This document shows positions 1 through 9,281 of a stretch of 64,000 nucleotides of DNA, in pieces. The stretch is from the NCBI GenBank assembly GCA_017479385.1, contig JAFVCE010000013.1:1-64000 (forward strand). Reading direction: 5' to 3'. The stretch's first letter is position 1. Each line of letters opens with the position of its first letter. The stretch comes from Bacteroidales bacterium (GTDB lineage: Bacteria; Bacteroidota; Bacteroidia; Bacteroidales; P3). The position numbers were made by a program, and so were the translations under genes. The notes under the pieces were generated by a model, which worked only from the letters and a program-made list of their open reading frames with translations, searched no databases and was not told where the DNA came from.

Positions 1-87
1 AGGCAATCGAAGCTGAGGGTGACCGACAATCCACAGGCCGCCCACACGCCTCGCCGCCGGCAGATACAGTAGGGAGGGGTTAAGGAG

Positions 88-132
88 GGGTTAAGGTCGT
101 ATTAACATCGAAGAATGAACAAGTTTTCAACA
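88..132 (-). repeat. Dispersed repeat copy R1 (variant end)
   Basis: These 45 bases are identical to 49579-49623. They contain the repeat core TTAAGGTCGTATT (reverse orientation relative to the copies at 15.6, 24.3 and 39.8 kb) followed by ATGAACAAGTTTTCAACA. GGGAGGGGTTAAGGAGGGG at 73-90 extends the match to the other family members. Bases 1-243 hold no gene I can support. The open frame from the ATG at 115 runs into the antisense of the next gene and has no recognisable protein features; it probably exists only because this repeat end carries an ATG. A small stem CCCGAG/CTCGGG lies at 151-167. Confidence 0.8.
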
Positions 133-243
133 GCCCGAAGCACTCCGCACCCCGAGGGCTACTCGGGCACGATTGCTCCTATTCGGCATATTAGTCCCAA
201 GCCGGCCAATAGCTCTAACGAGTATCAAGTTGCGATTTTCAGT

Positions 244-1260
244 TCACAGCTCCTGCTGCGTGCGCAGGCTTTCGGAGTGAATGAGGTTGAAGAGGCGGGT
301 GGCGAAGTCGGGGTCGAGGCCGATGGCTTGAGCGGCGGCGCGGTGGTGGTCGAGCAGGGTCTGCCAGCGCTGGGGCTGGTAGAGCGGTAGGTCGAGCTGC
401 CGCTTGACGGTGGCTATGTCGCGCGCAATGTCCATACGGCGTTGCAGCAGCTGGAGCAGCTGCTGGTCAATGGCGTCGATTTGTGCGCGGCAGTCGGCCA
501 GGGCACTGTCGGCCTTCTGGCTGTCTGAGCGGCGCTCCACGAGGCCGTCGAGCACGGCTATGAACTGGTGTGGCGTCAGCTGCTGGTCGGCGTCGGTCAG
601 TGCGTCGGCAGGGTGGGGGTGAACCTCCACCATCAGGCCGTCGAGCCCCAGGTCGAGAGCGGTTTGGGCGGTGGCGGCAATGGCGTCGCGGCGGCCGGTG
701 ATGTGCGACGGGTCGCAGAGCAGCGGCAGGGACGGCATGAGGCGACGCAGCTCGAGGGCTACGTCCCACAGCGGCGCGTTGCGGTAGCCGAGGTTGTTGT
801 AGATGTCGAACCCGCGCAGTATGGCGCTCACCACGCCCGTGGTGGCTGCCTGGCAGCGCTCTATGGCCCCTGCCCAGAGGCGCACGTCGGGGCTCGGGGC
901 GTTCTTGACCATGACGGGCAGCGCGGTGCCACGCAGGGCTTGGGCTAGCTCGCTCATGGCAAAGGGGTTGGCGGTGGTGCGGGCACCAATCCAAACGGCG
1001 TCGACACCGTGGCGCAGACACATCTCTACGTGTTCGGGCAGCGCCACCTCGCAGCAGAAGGCGAATGGGCGCTCGGCTTTGAGCTCGGCCACCCACTGCA
1101 GGGCTGGCAGCCCTATGCCTTCGAACCCGCCCGGACGGGTGCGTGGCTTCCACACCCCACCGCGAACCATGGCCACGCGGCTGTCGGCTGTCAGGGTGGC
1201 GACGGCTTCGGCCAGCTGTTGGCGGCTCTCTATGCTGCAGGGTCCGGCGATGATGGTCAT
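244..1260 (-). CDS. aroF: Bifunctional DAHP synthase / chorismate mutase
   Basis: This 338-residue protein combines 3-deoxy-7-phosphoheptulonate synthase (first shikimate-pathway step: PEP plus erythrose 4-phosphate) with chorismate mutase (chorismate to prephenate). The start MTIIAGPCSIES is the classic N-terminus of the short, AroG-unrelated DAHP synthase subfamily; the longer frame upstream reads through the promoter region. The synthase domain spans about residues 1-245, with VMVKNAP, GYRN and LLCDPSHITGRR visible. A helical AroQ-type mutase follows at about 250-338 (CRAQIDAIDQQLLQLLQRRM). The fusion is common in Bacteroidota and usually couples synthase activity to prephenate or chorismate feedback. 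It is a single-gene unit with its own promoter. Confidence 0.93.
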   Translation of the reverse strand: MTIIAGPCSIESRQQLAEAVATLTADSRVAMVRGGVWKPRTRPGGFEGIGLPALQWVAELKAERPFAFCCEVALPEHVEMCLRHGVDAVWIGARTTANPFAMSELAQALRGTALPVMVKNAPSPDVRLWAGAIERCQAATTGVVSAILRGFDIYNNLGYRNAPLWDVALELRRLMPSLPLLCDPSHITGRRDAIAATAQTALDLGLDGLMVEVHPHPADALTDADQQLTPHQFIAVLDGLVERRSDSQKADSALADCRAQIDAIDQQLLQLLQRRMDIARDIATVKRQLDLPLYQPQRWQTLLDHHRAAAQAIGLDPDFATRLFNLIHSESLRTQQEL

Positions 1261-1295
1261 GGCGTTGGGTTGGTTTTGGTTCGTTTTTCGGCCTG

Positions 1296-1303
1296 CAAAG
1301 TTA
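1296..1303 (-). promoter_or_regulatory. -7 box TAACTTTG upstream of the DAHP synthase gene
   Basis: TAACTTTG on the minus strand matches the Bacteroidota -7 consensus TAnnTTTG. It sits in the extended form GTAACTTTGCA and lies 35 bases before the ATG at 1260. Confidence 0.6.
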
Positions 1304-1431
1304 CATGTTTTTTTTCGATTGCAGGAGAAAAAATCGTTCCTCGGCCGCAACCATCAGTCTGCCAGACTAACAAATTTTGCGCTTTCTCGACCTCGGGCAC
1401 AATAAAATCACTTTTTTCGCGTTATGGTGGT

Positions 1432-1992
1432 ATGAAGATGCGATTTTTCAAAATTCAAAGCTACCTCATGGGGCTCCTGCTGGGCGCCCTGGGTTTTGGC
1501 GGCTGCCGCACGGCACACAACGTGGCTGCGAAGCAACCCGCCGACGGGTCTGCAGCGCCCACCAAAGGTGGGCGCGTAGTTGTGCTCCCTCCCGAGCCCG
1601 ACACCATCGTGGTCCGCCCTCCCGAGCCGCGCGAACCCATAGCACTGATGTATGGTGTGCCCACGATGAACTTCCGCGTCCGTGGCCAGGTGCTGGCCAA
1701 AGGCAAGCCGGTGAGAGACATCCAGGTCCTCGTGCTCGACGAGGGCATCGAGGCCACGCCCGACACCATCTATGGCCCGCCCGACCGCGTGAGCCGATAC
1801 GTCGAAAGCCAGGCGGTTCGCACCCTGCCCGACGGCACCTTCGAGGTTAGTGGCCAGGGCCGCCCGCTGCCCACGGTGCGCCTCTTGGTGCGCGACACCG
1901 ACGGCTCGAACAACGGTTCCTACAAGAACCAACTGCTCGAGGTGCCCACCCATTCAGACGAGGAGGTAATCATCAACCTCGAGCGCAAATGA
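1432..1992 (+). CDS. Putative lipoprotein of the rSAM/lipoprotein system
   Basis: This 186-residue protein starts MKMRFFKIQSYLMGLLLG with a lipobox-like GFGGC at about residue 25, so it is probably a lipoprotein (ATG 1432 or 1438). A Pro-rich linker (PPEPDTIVVRPPEPREP) is followed by a compact domain beginning MYGVPTMNFRVRGQVLAKGKPV, which looks like a small beta-sandwich of the carboxypeptidase-regulatory kind and ends EEVIINLERK. The N-terminal YGVP signature and the overlap with a radical SAM gene match the paired families TIGR04134 (lipoprotein) and TIGR04133 (radical SAM) known from Bacteroidales. Its function is not established. Being the enzyme's substrate is an inference from pairing. 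The frame is open further upstream, but that part has no sensible N-terminus. Confidence 0.75.
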   Translation: MKMRFFKIQSYLMGLLLGALGFGGCRTAHNVAAKQPADGSAAPTKGGRVVVLPPEPDTIVVRPPEPREPIALMYGVPTMNFRVRGQVLAKGKPVRDIQVLVLDEGIEATPDTIYGPPDRVSRYVESQAVRTLPDGTFEVSGQGRPLPTVRLLVRDTDGSNNGSYKNQLLEVPTHSDEEVIINLERK

Positions 1993-3074
1993 GCGCCACC
2001 TCTACCCTCCCGCCGCTCTCGCCCAAGCAACGCTTGGGCCTCGAAGTGTGGCGCGGCCTGCGCCACAACGCCGCCGCCCTCCACCAGTTGCGCACCCTCT
2101 TCTGGGAGTGCACGCTGCGCTGCAATATGGCCTGCCGCCACTGTGGCAGCGACTGCAAGGCTTCGAGCGCTGTGCCCGATATGCCGGCGGATGACTTCTT
2201 GCGCGTTATCGACGGCCTTACGCCACACGTCGACCCCCATCGCACCTTCATCATCTTCACCGGAGGCGAGGCCCTGCTGCGCAACGACCTTGAGCACGTA
2301 GGCCTCGAACTCTACCGCCGCGAGTACCCGTGGGGCTTGGTCACCAACGGCCTGCTGCTCACCGCCGAACGGCTCGACAGCCTGTTGGCCTCGGGTATGC
2401 ACTCCATCACCGTCAGCCTCGATGGCCTTGACGATAGCCACAACTGGCTTCGCCGCAACCCTCAGAGTTTCGCCGCCGTTATGCGCGCCGTCGACCTCTT
2501 GACGGCAACTCCCGACCTGCTTTGGGATGTGGTTACCTGCGTCAACCCGCGCAACTACAGCCAGTTGCCTGCATTGCGCGACGAGCTCGTTGCGCGTGGG
2601 GTGAGGCGTTGGCGCATTTTTACCATCTTCCCCATGGGCCGTGCCGCTGGCGATGCCGAGCTTCAACTCTCGGCCGAGCAGCTGCGTGGCACGCTCGACT
2701 TCATTGCCCAAACCCGTGCCGAGGGGCGCATGGTGGTCAACTATGCCTGCGAAGGCTTCCTCGGCAGCTATGAGGGGCAGGTGCGCGACACCCTCTTCCA
2801 TTGTCGGGCTGGTGTCGAGGTGGCCTCGGTCTTGTGCGACGGCTCCATTTCGGGTTGCACCTCGATTCGTAGCACCATGCACCAGGGCAACATCTATCAA
2901 GACGACCTTTGGGAGGTTTGGAACAGCCGTTTCGAACCCTACCGCGACCGCTCTTGGACCCGCAAAGAGGCTTGTGCCGACTGCCGTATGTGGCGCTACT
3001 GCGAGGGTAACGGAATGCACCTCTACGACGACGATGGCCACCTGCTCCACTGCCATTACCTCGACATGAAGTGA
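1989..3074 (+). CDS. Radical SAM/SPASM protein of the rSAM/lipoprotein system
   Basis: This 361-residue radical SAM enzyme has the cluster motif CNMACRHC (Cx3Cx2C) near residue 41, preceded by LFWECTLR. A GGEALLR motif follows at about 93. The C-terminal SPASM region is Cys-rich (FHCRAG, VLCDG, SGCTS, EACADCRMWRYCEGN, LLHCHY) and should bind auxiliary 4Fe-4S clusters. SPASM proteins usually modify peptides or proteins. Its ATG overlaps the stop of the lipoprotein gene (ATGA, 1989-1992), so the two are translationally coupled. This arrangement fits TIGR04133. I see no short RiPP precursor nearby, so the lipoprotein is the natural candidate partner, but the chemistry is unknown. Confidence 0.85.
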   Translation: MSATSTLPPLSPKQRLGLEVWRGLRHNAAALHQLRTLFWECTLRCNMACRHCGSDCKASSAVPDMPADDFLRVIDGLTPHVDPHRTFIIFTGGEALLRNDLEHVGLELYRREYPWGLVTNGLLLTAERLDSLLASGMHSITVSLDGLDDSHNWLRRNPQSFAAVMRAVDLLTATPDLLWDVVTCVNPRNYSQLPALRDELVARGVRRWRIFTIFPMGRAAGDAELQLSAEQLRGTLDFIAQTRAEGRMVVNYACEGFLGSYEGQVRDTLFHCRAGVEVASVLCDGSISGCTSIRSTMHQGNIYQDDLWEVWNSRFEPYRDRSWTRKEACADCRMWRYCEGNGMHLYDDDGHLLHCHYLDMK

Positions 3075-3202
3075 CGCCAAACACGCGCTCGAGGGTCAGA
3101 ATTTAACATTTTGACTAATTTTAACATTTTTTAAGTTTCGGCGCAAAATAATATTGCGCTATGAGCGTTATTAAGTAGATAGTTTAACCAAAAAAGATAA
3201 AA

Positions 3203-3499
3203 ATGATACCCCTATTTCTCGACATCCCCAACGGCTGGAAAACAGCGATAATGATAGTGTTGATGATTTTGGTGTTCTACTTCTTCCTCATCCGCCCCCA
3301 AAGCCAGAAGACGAAGCAGGAAACCGAATACCGCAACGGCCTGAAGCCTGGCGACGAGGTGATGACCCAGGGCGGCATCCACGCCCGCTTTGTGAGCACC
3401 CAGGGCGCTATGGCTCTGGTTGATGTGGCTCCCGGCACCCGCATCAAGGTCCAACTCGCCTCGCTCAACCCCATACCCGAACGCAAGTCTAAAAAGTAG
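3203..3499 (+). CDS. yajC: Preprotein translocase subunit YajC
   Basis: This 98-residue accessory subunit of the Sec translocon (with SecDF) has one membrane helix at about residues 13-30 (AIMIVLMILVFYFFLI). The signature RPQSQKTKQ follows, then a cytosolic domain with LKPGDEVMTQGGIHA and final basic residues. Length is normal for the family. It is separated from the radical SAM gene by about 130 AT-rich bases containing two TTTTAACATTTT-like words. Confidence 0.92.
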   Translation: MIPLFLDIPNGWKTAIMIVLMILVFYFFLIRPQSQKTKQETEYRNGLKPGDEVMTQGGIHARFVSTQGAMALVDVAPGTRIKVQLASLNPIPERKSKK

Positions 3500-3550
3500 C
3501 CGCGCACTTGCTCTCTCATACCCACTAAGACACAGTATGAGGCAACAATG

Positions 3551-3581
3551 TTGCACCTAAAAAAAATATTTCGAGGTGCAA
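3551..3581. promoter_or_regulatory. Inverted repeat TTGCACCT/AGGTGCAA upstream of the efflux operon
   Basis: A perfect 8-bp inverted repeat with a 15-base AT-rich spacer lies 63-93 bases upstream of the TolC-family start. It could be an operator for an efflux repressor or a weak terminator for yajC. The AT-rich spacer and the lack of a U tract favour an operator. No regulator gene adjoins it. Confidence 0.35.
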
Positions 3582-3643
3582 TAATTGCGTCTCGAACCGT
3601 ACTAATCACTTACCAATTCGCAAAAAACACCGAACCGTTCAAA

Positions 3644-5047
3644 ATGATAAACCGAACACCAATAAGAATGACACTGACCCTGCTGCTGACGACGGTGGCC
3701 CTCGGAGCGGCGGCGCAGAACACGCTCAGCCTCTCGCTCGAACAGGCCCAGCAGTATGCCATCGAACACAACCAGACCATGCAAAACGCCAGCCTCGACG
3801 TGAAGAAGGCCGAGCTCAGCCGCTGGCAAACCATAGCCTCGATGTTGCCACAAGTGCGAGCCGGCTTCGACTACCAGAACATGATGGGCTACACCATGAA
3901 CTTTGGCGGCGGCAGCTCGATGGCAGGTATGTTTCCCGACTCGATGACCGTCAACACCCCCATGGGCCCCATGCGGGTCAGTTTTGATATGCCCGAAACC
4001 AGTGGTGAGAGCTCGAGCGAAGGTATTGCCATGAACCCCAACGGCACGTTTAGCCTCACCGTCTCGGTGGCACTGACCGGCGCCCAGATTGTGGGAGCCT
4101 TGATGCAGAACACTGCAATGCAAATCAGCGACATAACCCGTCAACAAACCGAACAGTCCACTCGCTCGGCCGTCAAGAACACATACGTCAGTATCCTCGT
4201 CATGGAGCAGACCGTTGGGCTGCTCGATTCGAGCCTTGCCAACCTCGAGCAGTTGGCCAAAACCAGCCAGGCTTCGGTCGACGTTGGAGCCGCCGAGCAG
4301 GTCGACGCCGACAAACTGCAGGTACAGGTGGCGACCCTCCGCAGCAGCATAAACAGCACTCGTCGCTCGTTGCAGGCCCTGCGCAACAGTATGTTGCTCC
4401 AGTTGGGGGCCGACGTCAACTCTACCCTCGAACTCACCACCCCGATGGACGAGATTTTGAGCGTCGACGCGGCCACGGCATTGCTCTCGCAGGGGTTCGA
4501 TATAACCCGCAACTACAACTATCGCCTGCTCGAACAGAGCGAGGAGGTGGCCCGTCGCAATGTCACAATGGCGTGGATGGACTTCACTCCCACCGTTTCG
4601 GCCTACTATCAATACAGCGCCAAAACCTACTTTGGCAAGGAAGAGGGCTTCAACATGACCCCGCCAAACATGATTGGTGCCTCGTTGTCGCTGCCTCTCT
4701 TCAGCAGCGGTAGCCGCACCGCCAACGTCAAGAGTGCCAAAATCGACCTGCAAGAGGCGGTCAACACCCGGCAACAGGCCGAGAACGGGCTACGGGTGCA
4801 GTACAACCAACTGTGTTTCGACCTCGCCTCGGCGCTCGAAACCTACGACATCCAGTCCAAGAACCTCGAGGTTACCAAGCGCGTATTCGACAACCTTACC
4901 GAGAAGTATAAGTATGGCCGCGCCTCGAGCCTCGAAGTGACCAACGCCTCGACCGACATTATTTCGGCCCAAAGTAGTTACATTCAGGCTGTTATGAGCG
5001 TGCTCTCTGCCCAAGTAGAACTCGAAAACCTTTTAAATAACGAATAA
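3644..5047 (+). CDS. TolC-family outer membrane efflux protein
   Basis: This 467-residue outer-membrane channel belongs to a tripartite RND pump. The chosen start at 3644 gives a signal peptide (MINRTPIRMTLTLLLTTVAL, cleavage after GAAA) and mature N-terminus QNTLSLSLEQAQQYAIEHN, typical of the first OEP helix. Two coiled-coil OEP repeats follow, with the usual RYKYGRAS-type motif (here EKYKYGRASSLEVTNA) near the C-terminus. An ATG at 3668 is an alternative. It is the first gene of the operon TolC-MFP-RND-PII-like. Confidence 0.9.
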   Translation: MINRTPIRMTLTLLLTTVALGAAAQNTLSLSLEQAQQYAIEHNQTMQNASLDVKKAELSRWQTIASMLPQVRAGFDYQNMMGYTMNFGGGSSMAGMFPDSMTVNTPMGPMRVSFDMPETSGESSSEGIAMNPNGTFSLTVSVALTGAQIVGALMQNTAMQISDITRQQTEQSTRSAVKNTYVSILVMEQTVGLLDSSLANLEQLAKTSQASVDVGAAEQVDADKLQVQVATLRSSINSTRRSLQALRNSMLLQLGADVNSTLELTTPMDEILSVDAATALLSQGFDITRNYNYRLLEQSEEVARRNVTMAWMDFTPTVSAYYQYSAKTYFGKEEGFNMTPPNMIGASLSLPLFSSGSRTANVKSAKIDLQEAVNTRQQAENGLRVQYNQLCFDLASALETYDIQSKNLEVTKRVFDNLTEKYKYGRASSLEVTNASTDIISAQSSYIQAVMSVLSAQVELENLLNNE

Positions 5048-5063
5048 AAAATAAAAATATTAT

Positions 5064-6095
5064 ATGAACCGCAAGATTTTATTGACCACGCTCGTCGCCG
5101 CCCTTGCCCTCGCTGGTTGCGGTGGACGTGGCGCCGACAAAGCTCCCACTACAACCAAGAAAGAAGCCGAACGCGTAAAAGTACAAGTCCTTCAGAACGA
5201 ACGCATTGCCAAATCGCTCGAACTCTCTGCCACGCTCGAAGGATACGAAACAATGAACATTTCGCCCAGCATAACCGGCCACATAGAACACATCTATGTC
5301 GAAGTTGGCAGCCGCGTGCAAAAAGGCTCTATGCTGGTGCGTATGGACCAAACGCAGCTCAACACCACTCGCATTAATTTGGCCAGCACAAAGACCGAAT
5401 ACGAGCGCGTTTCGGCCCTCAAGGCTTCGGGAAGCATAAGCGAACAAGTCTACGACCAAACCAAAGCCGGCTACGACCAGTTGGTAGAAACCGAACGCTT
5501 TCAAGATGCCAACACCTTTGTTAAAGCCCAATTTGCAGGCGTTATCAGTGCCAAAAACTACGAAGATGGCGAAATGTATACCGGTGCACCTATTCTTACC
5601 CTCACTCAGATAAGCCGCCTTAAAGCCATCATAAACATCCCCGAAACCTATTTCCCGCTCGTCAAGCAGGGTATGAAAGTAGAGGTTCATAGCGACATTT
5701 ACCCCGACCAAACGTTCCCTGCTACGATAGAAATTGTCTACCCTACCATCGACCCGCAAAGCCACACCTTCCAGGCCAAGCTTAACATACCCAACAGTGC
5801 CGAAAAAATACGTCCCGGTATGTATGTGCGTGCCACCCTTGCCGTGGGCGAGGTCGACGCCATTGTGGTGCCCTACCAGAGCGTGCTTAAGCTGACTGGC
5901 TCTAACGACCGCTACATCTTTGTGGCCGACGGTACCACTGCACGCCGAGTGCCCGTTACGCTGGGTCAGCGTTTCGACGACCGTATAGAAATCATTCCTA
6001 TCGAGGCCAACGCTCTGAAAGCCGGCGACCAACTGGTTATTACCGGCCAAGCTCGCCTTGTTGATGGTGCCACCCTTGAAATTGTAGAAGAATAA
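5064..6095 (+). CDS. RND efflux periplasmic adaptor (membrane fusion protein)
   Basis: This 343-residue HlyD/AcrA-type adaptor links the TolC-like channel to the RND pump. The lipoprotein signal is MNRKILLTTLVAALALAGCGG with the lipobox Cys at about 19. The biotinyl/lipoyl-like half-motifs GHIEHIYVEVGSRVQKGSML and FAGVISAKNYEDGEMY flank a short coiled coil, followed by a beta-barrel and the membrane-proximal domain (RPGMYVRATLAV). It sits 16 bases after the channel gene and 3 bases before the pump gene. Confidence 0.93.
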   Translation: MNRKILLTTLVAALALAGCGGRGADKAPTTTKKEAERVKVQVLQNERIAKSLELSATLEGYETMNISPSITGHIEHIYVEVGSRVQKGSMLVRMDQTQLNTTRINLASTKTEYERVSALKASGSISEQVYDQTKAGYDQLVETERFQDANTFVKAQFAGVISAKNYEDGEMYTGAPILTLTQISRLKAIINIPETYFPLVKQGMKVEVHSDIYPDQTFPATIEIVYPTIDPQSHTFQAKLNIPNSAEKIRPGMYVRATLAVGEVDAIVVPYQSVLKLTGSNDRYIFVADGTTARRVPVTLGQRFDDRIEIIPIEANALKAGDQLVITGQARLVDGATLEIVEE

Positions 6096-6098
6096 ACC

Positions 6099-9000
6099 AT
6101 GGCAATATACAAAACAGCTATCAACAAGCCCATCACCACCGGCCTTATTTTTGTGGCCGTTATCGTGCTTGGACTTTTCTCGCTGACGAGGCTGCCCATC
6201 GACCAAATGCCCGAAATGGACCCGCCCTACGTCACCGTGATGACTACCTATGCCGGTGCCAATGCCAGCGAAATAGAAACCAACATCACCAAAATTGTAG
6301 AAAACTCGCTCAACTCGGTCGATGGTCTGAAAAACATCACCTCTAATTCCCGCGACAACATTTCGGTGGTGAGCCTCGAATTTGAGTGGGGAAGCGACAT
6401 CGACGAAGCCTTGAACGACATTCGTTCTTACGTCGACCTGCTTTACGACAACCTACCTGACGGTGTGAGCCGCCCCATGATTCTGAAACTCAACTCGTCG
6501 GCAATGCCCATTATTCAATACGGTTTTACCGCCAACGAGAGTTATTCGGGCCTTGACCGTATTTTGGAAGACAACGTGGTGAACGTGCTCAACCGTATCG
6601 ACGGCATTGGTAACATTACCGTGAGCGGAGCCCCCGAGCGATATGTTTACATAGACCTTGACCCCAAGCAGCTCGATGCCTATGGCATACCTCTCGAAAT
6701 GGTGGGCAATGCCATTAGCGCCAATAATTTAGACCTTGCCTCGGGAACCGTAAAAATGGGTAAGGAGCAGTACCAAATGCGCGTCAAAGGCGAGTATATA
6801 GAGAGCTCGGAAATTGCCGATATTGTGGTTACAACCACCATGATGGGCAAACAAATTTTTGTGCGCGACTTGGCCACAGTGCGCGACACCATTAAAGACC
6901 TCTCGCTCGACGAAAAAATTAACGGACGCGACGGCGCTCGACTAATCATTACCAAGCAGACCGGTGCCAACACAGTGCAGATTGCTCGCGAGGTGCGCTC
7001 CGAAATGGAGACCATAATGAAGACCATGCCCCCCGACATCGAGGCTACCCTTATCCGCGATGGCTCCGAAGAGATTGTGAACGCCATCAACGGCTTGACC
7101 GAGAGCATTTTCTATGCGTTGCTCTTTGTGGTGCTGGTAGTTTTGGTGTTTTTGGGCAACTGGCGCAGCACCATAATCATAGCCCTCACCATTCCTATTT
7201 CGCTTGTAACATCGTTTATATATCTGCTCCTTGCCGACAGTTCGCTGAATATCATCTCCTTGGCTTCGCTCACTGTGGCCATAGGTATGGTTGTTGACGA
7301 CGCCATAGTCGTGTTAGAAAACATTACCAAACACATAGAGCGCGGCGAAAATCCGCGAGAAGCCGCCATTTGTGCCACCAACGAGGTGTGGACCTCGGTT
7401 ATTGCCACCACACTGGTGCTTGTGGCCGTGTTTGTGCCACTCACTATGCTGCCTGGCATGATGGGTATTTTTATGAAAGAGCTGGGTTGGATTATTACCA
7501 TCGTGGTGTGCGTCTCTACCACCGCAGCCATCACTCTCATACCCATGCTTAGCAGCAAAATGCTCAAAGAACGCCCCTTCTTCCTTAAGAAAGAAGACGA
7601 TGAGGCCTACCAACGCAAACAAGAGCGCAACCTTTGGAACCGCACTATCGGCCGTGCTTTCGGCGCTGTAGAAAAATGGTATGCCAATATTCTGCGCTGG
7701 TGCCTGCGCCACAAAATTATCACGCTGGGCATTGCCGTTCTGTTTTTTGTTGCCTCTGTTGTGCCCTTTGCCAGCGGGCGCATTGGTATGGACTTTATGA
7801 AGGAGCAAGATAACGGCAGCATGAGCGTCAGCGCCGAATTGCAACGTGGCACACGCATCGAAGAGACCCTTAAAACTGCTCGCCACATGGAGGAGGACAT
7901 CTACCGCCTGCTGGGCGACGACGTGCTCGTAATTTCCACATCGGCCGGTTCTAACGACGACGCAGGCTTTGCAGCTCTCTTTAACAGCACCACCAACAAC
8001 AAGATTTCTATGACCGTGCGTTGCACCAAAAAGTACCACCGCGACCGCACTATATTCGAAATGCAAGAAATTCTGCGTCAATGCTTTGCCGAATATCCGG
8101 AGATTGTAACCTACCAGGTTAACAGTGGTGGCGGAATGGGTGGCGGAAGCAACAACTCGCTGAGTGTGGAAATTTACGGCTACGATTTTGACCAAACCAC
8201 CAACTTTACACAAGAGTTGCGCAAGCGTGTTATGGACAACGTTGCCGGTGCTCGCGACACCAAAATTAGCCGCGACGAAGACCGTGCAGAGCTGAAAATA
8301 ACGCTCGACAAACAAAAACTGGCCCTGCATGGACTTAACGAGAGCACTGTGGCCCTCTATGTTCGCAACCGTGTTAACGGCATGGCGGCCGGCTATTTGA
8401 AAGAAGACGGCGAAGAATATAACATCGTGGTGCGTTTGCGCGAGGAATATCGCTCCAGTATTACCGACATTGAGCAACTCTCCATCCCCACCGCCACCGG
8501 CAGTGTAATAAAACTGGCCGAGCTGGCAAAAGTAGAAGAATACTGGTGTCCGCCCACCATCGAGCGCAAAAACCGTCAGCGCTACCTTACGCTAACCGTC
8601 ATGCCCTATCGCACTTCGCTGCAGGAACTCGCCATGGGCGTTCAGCGCGAGTTAGATGAGATGGATATGCCGCAAGGCGTCCACGTGGCTTTGGCCGGTA
8701 ACTTCAAAGACCAGCAAGACTCTATGCGCGATATGGGCCTTCTGGCAGCGCTCATCATAATGCTGGTCTACATTGTCATGGCCTCGCAGTTCGAGAGCTT
8801 CGGCAAGCCAGCCATCATCATGCTCTCCATACCCTTCGCCATCAGCGGAGCCATATTTGCGCTGCTCATTGCCAACACCAACCTCGATATGATTGGTATG
8901 CTCGGTTTGGTGCTGCTTATAGGTATCGTGGTTAAAAACGGCATTGTGCTGGTAGACTACATAAACCTGATGCGCGAGCGTGGCATGGTGCTCAACGAAG

Positions 9001-9281
9001 CCATTGCTGTGAGTGGACAAAGTCGTCTGCGCCCCGTGCTCATGACGGCCTTTACCACCATCTTAGGTATGATTCCTATGGCCACCTCGACCAGCGAAGG
9101 CTCCGAAATGTGGACCACAATGGGTATCGTGGTTATTGGCGGCCTTACCGTTTCGACATTCGTAACCCTTATCATCGTGCCAGTGCTCTACGGCGCCTTC
9201 TATCGCAAAGGCGACAAAGAAAAAGTAGAAAAAGAGCGCCGCAAGTTTGTATTTATGAACATCAACCTCGACGAAAAATGA
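6099..9281 (+). CDS. RND-family inner-membrane efflux transporter (AcrB/HAE1 type)
   Basis: This 1060-residue proton-driven exporter of hydrophobic compounds starts MAIYKTAINKPITTGLIF, the usual first transmembrane helix. Two large periplasmic loops and 12 predicted helices follow the AcrB plan. TM4 carries the adjacent acidic residues of the proton relay (IGMVVDDAIVVLENI). The second half repeats the motif in GMLGLVLLIGIVVKNGIVLVDYINLMRERG. The substrate cannot be read from the sequence, but the lack of heavy-metal signatures favours drugs, bile salts or lipids over metals. Length is normal. Confidence 0.95.
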   Translation: MAIYKTAINKPITTGLIFVAVIVLGLFSLTRLPIDQMPEMDPPYVTVMTTYAGANASEIETNITKIVENSLNSVDGLKNITSNSRDNISVVSLEFEWGSDIDEALNDIRSYVDLLYDNLPDGVSRPMILKLNSSAMPIIQYGFTANESYSGLDRILEDNVVNVLNRIDGIGNITVSGAPERYVYIDLDPKQLDAYGIPLEMVGNAISANNLDLASGTVKMGKEQYQMRVKGEYIESSEIADIVVTTTMMGKQIFVRDLATVRDTIKDLSLDEKINGRDGARLIITKQTGANTVQIAREVRSEMETIMKTMPPDIEATLIRDGSEEIVNAINGLTESIFYALLFVVLVVLVFLGNWRSTIIIALTIPISLVTSFIYLLLADSSLNIISLASLTVAIGMVVDDAIVVLENITKHIERGENPREAAICATNEVWTSVIATTLVLVAVFVPLTMLPGMMGIFMKELGWIITIVVCVSTTAAITLIPMLSSKMLKERPFFLKKEDDEAYQRKQERNLWNRTIGRAFGAVEKWYANILRWCLRHKIITLGIAVLFFVASVVPFASGRIGMDFMKEQDNGSMSVSAELQRGTRIEETLKTARHMEEDIYRLLGDDVLVISTSAGSNDDAGFAALFNSTTNNKISMTVRCTKKYHRDRTIFEMQEILRQCFAEYPEIVTYQVNSGGGMGGGSNNSLSVEIYGYDFDQTTNFTQELRKRVMDNVAGARDTKISRDEDRAELKITLDKQKLALHGLNESTVALYVRNRVNGMAAGYLKEDGEEYNIVVRLREEYRSSITDIEQLSIPTATGSVIKLAELAKVEEYWCPPTIERKNRQRYLTLTVMPYRTSLQELAMGVQRELDEMDMPQGVHVALAGNFKDQQDSMRDMGLLAALIIMLVYIVMASQFESFGKPAIIMLSIPFAISGAIFALLIANTNLDMIGMLGLVLLIGIVVKNGIVLVDYINLMRERGMVLNEAIAVSGQSRLRPVLMTAFTTILGMIPMATSTSEGSEMWTTMGIVVIGGLTVSTFVTLIIVPVLYGAFYRKGDKEKVEKERRKFVFMNINLDEK

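Noticed and set aside
115-390. Open frame of 91 codons starting MNKFST at the left edge
   Set aside because: Its start comes from repeat R1 and its second half is antisense to the DAHP synthase gene; no protein features are visible.
1920-3080. Minus-strand open frame of 386 codons across the radical SAM gene
   Set aside because: It is antisense to a gene with a full Cx3Cx2C motif and SPASM cysteines; no signal or domain supports it.
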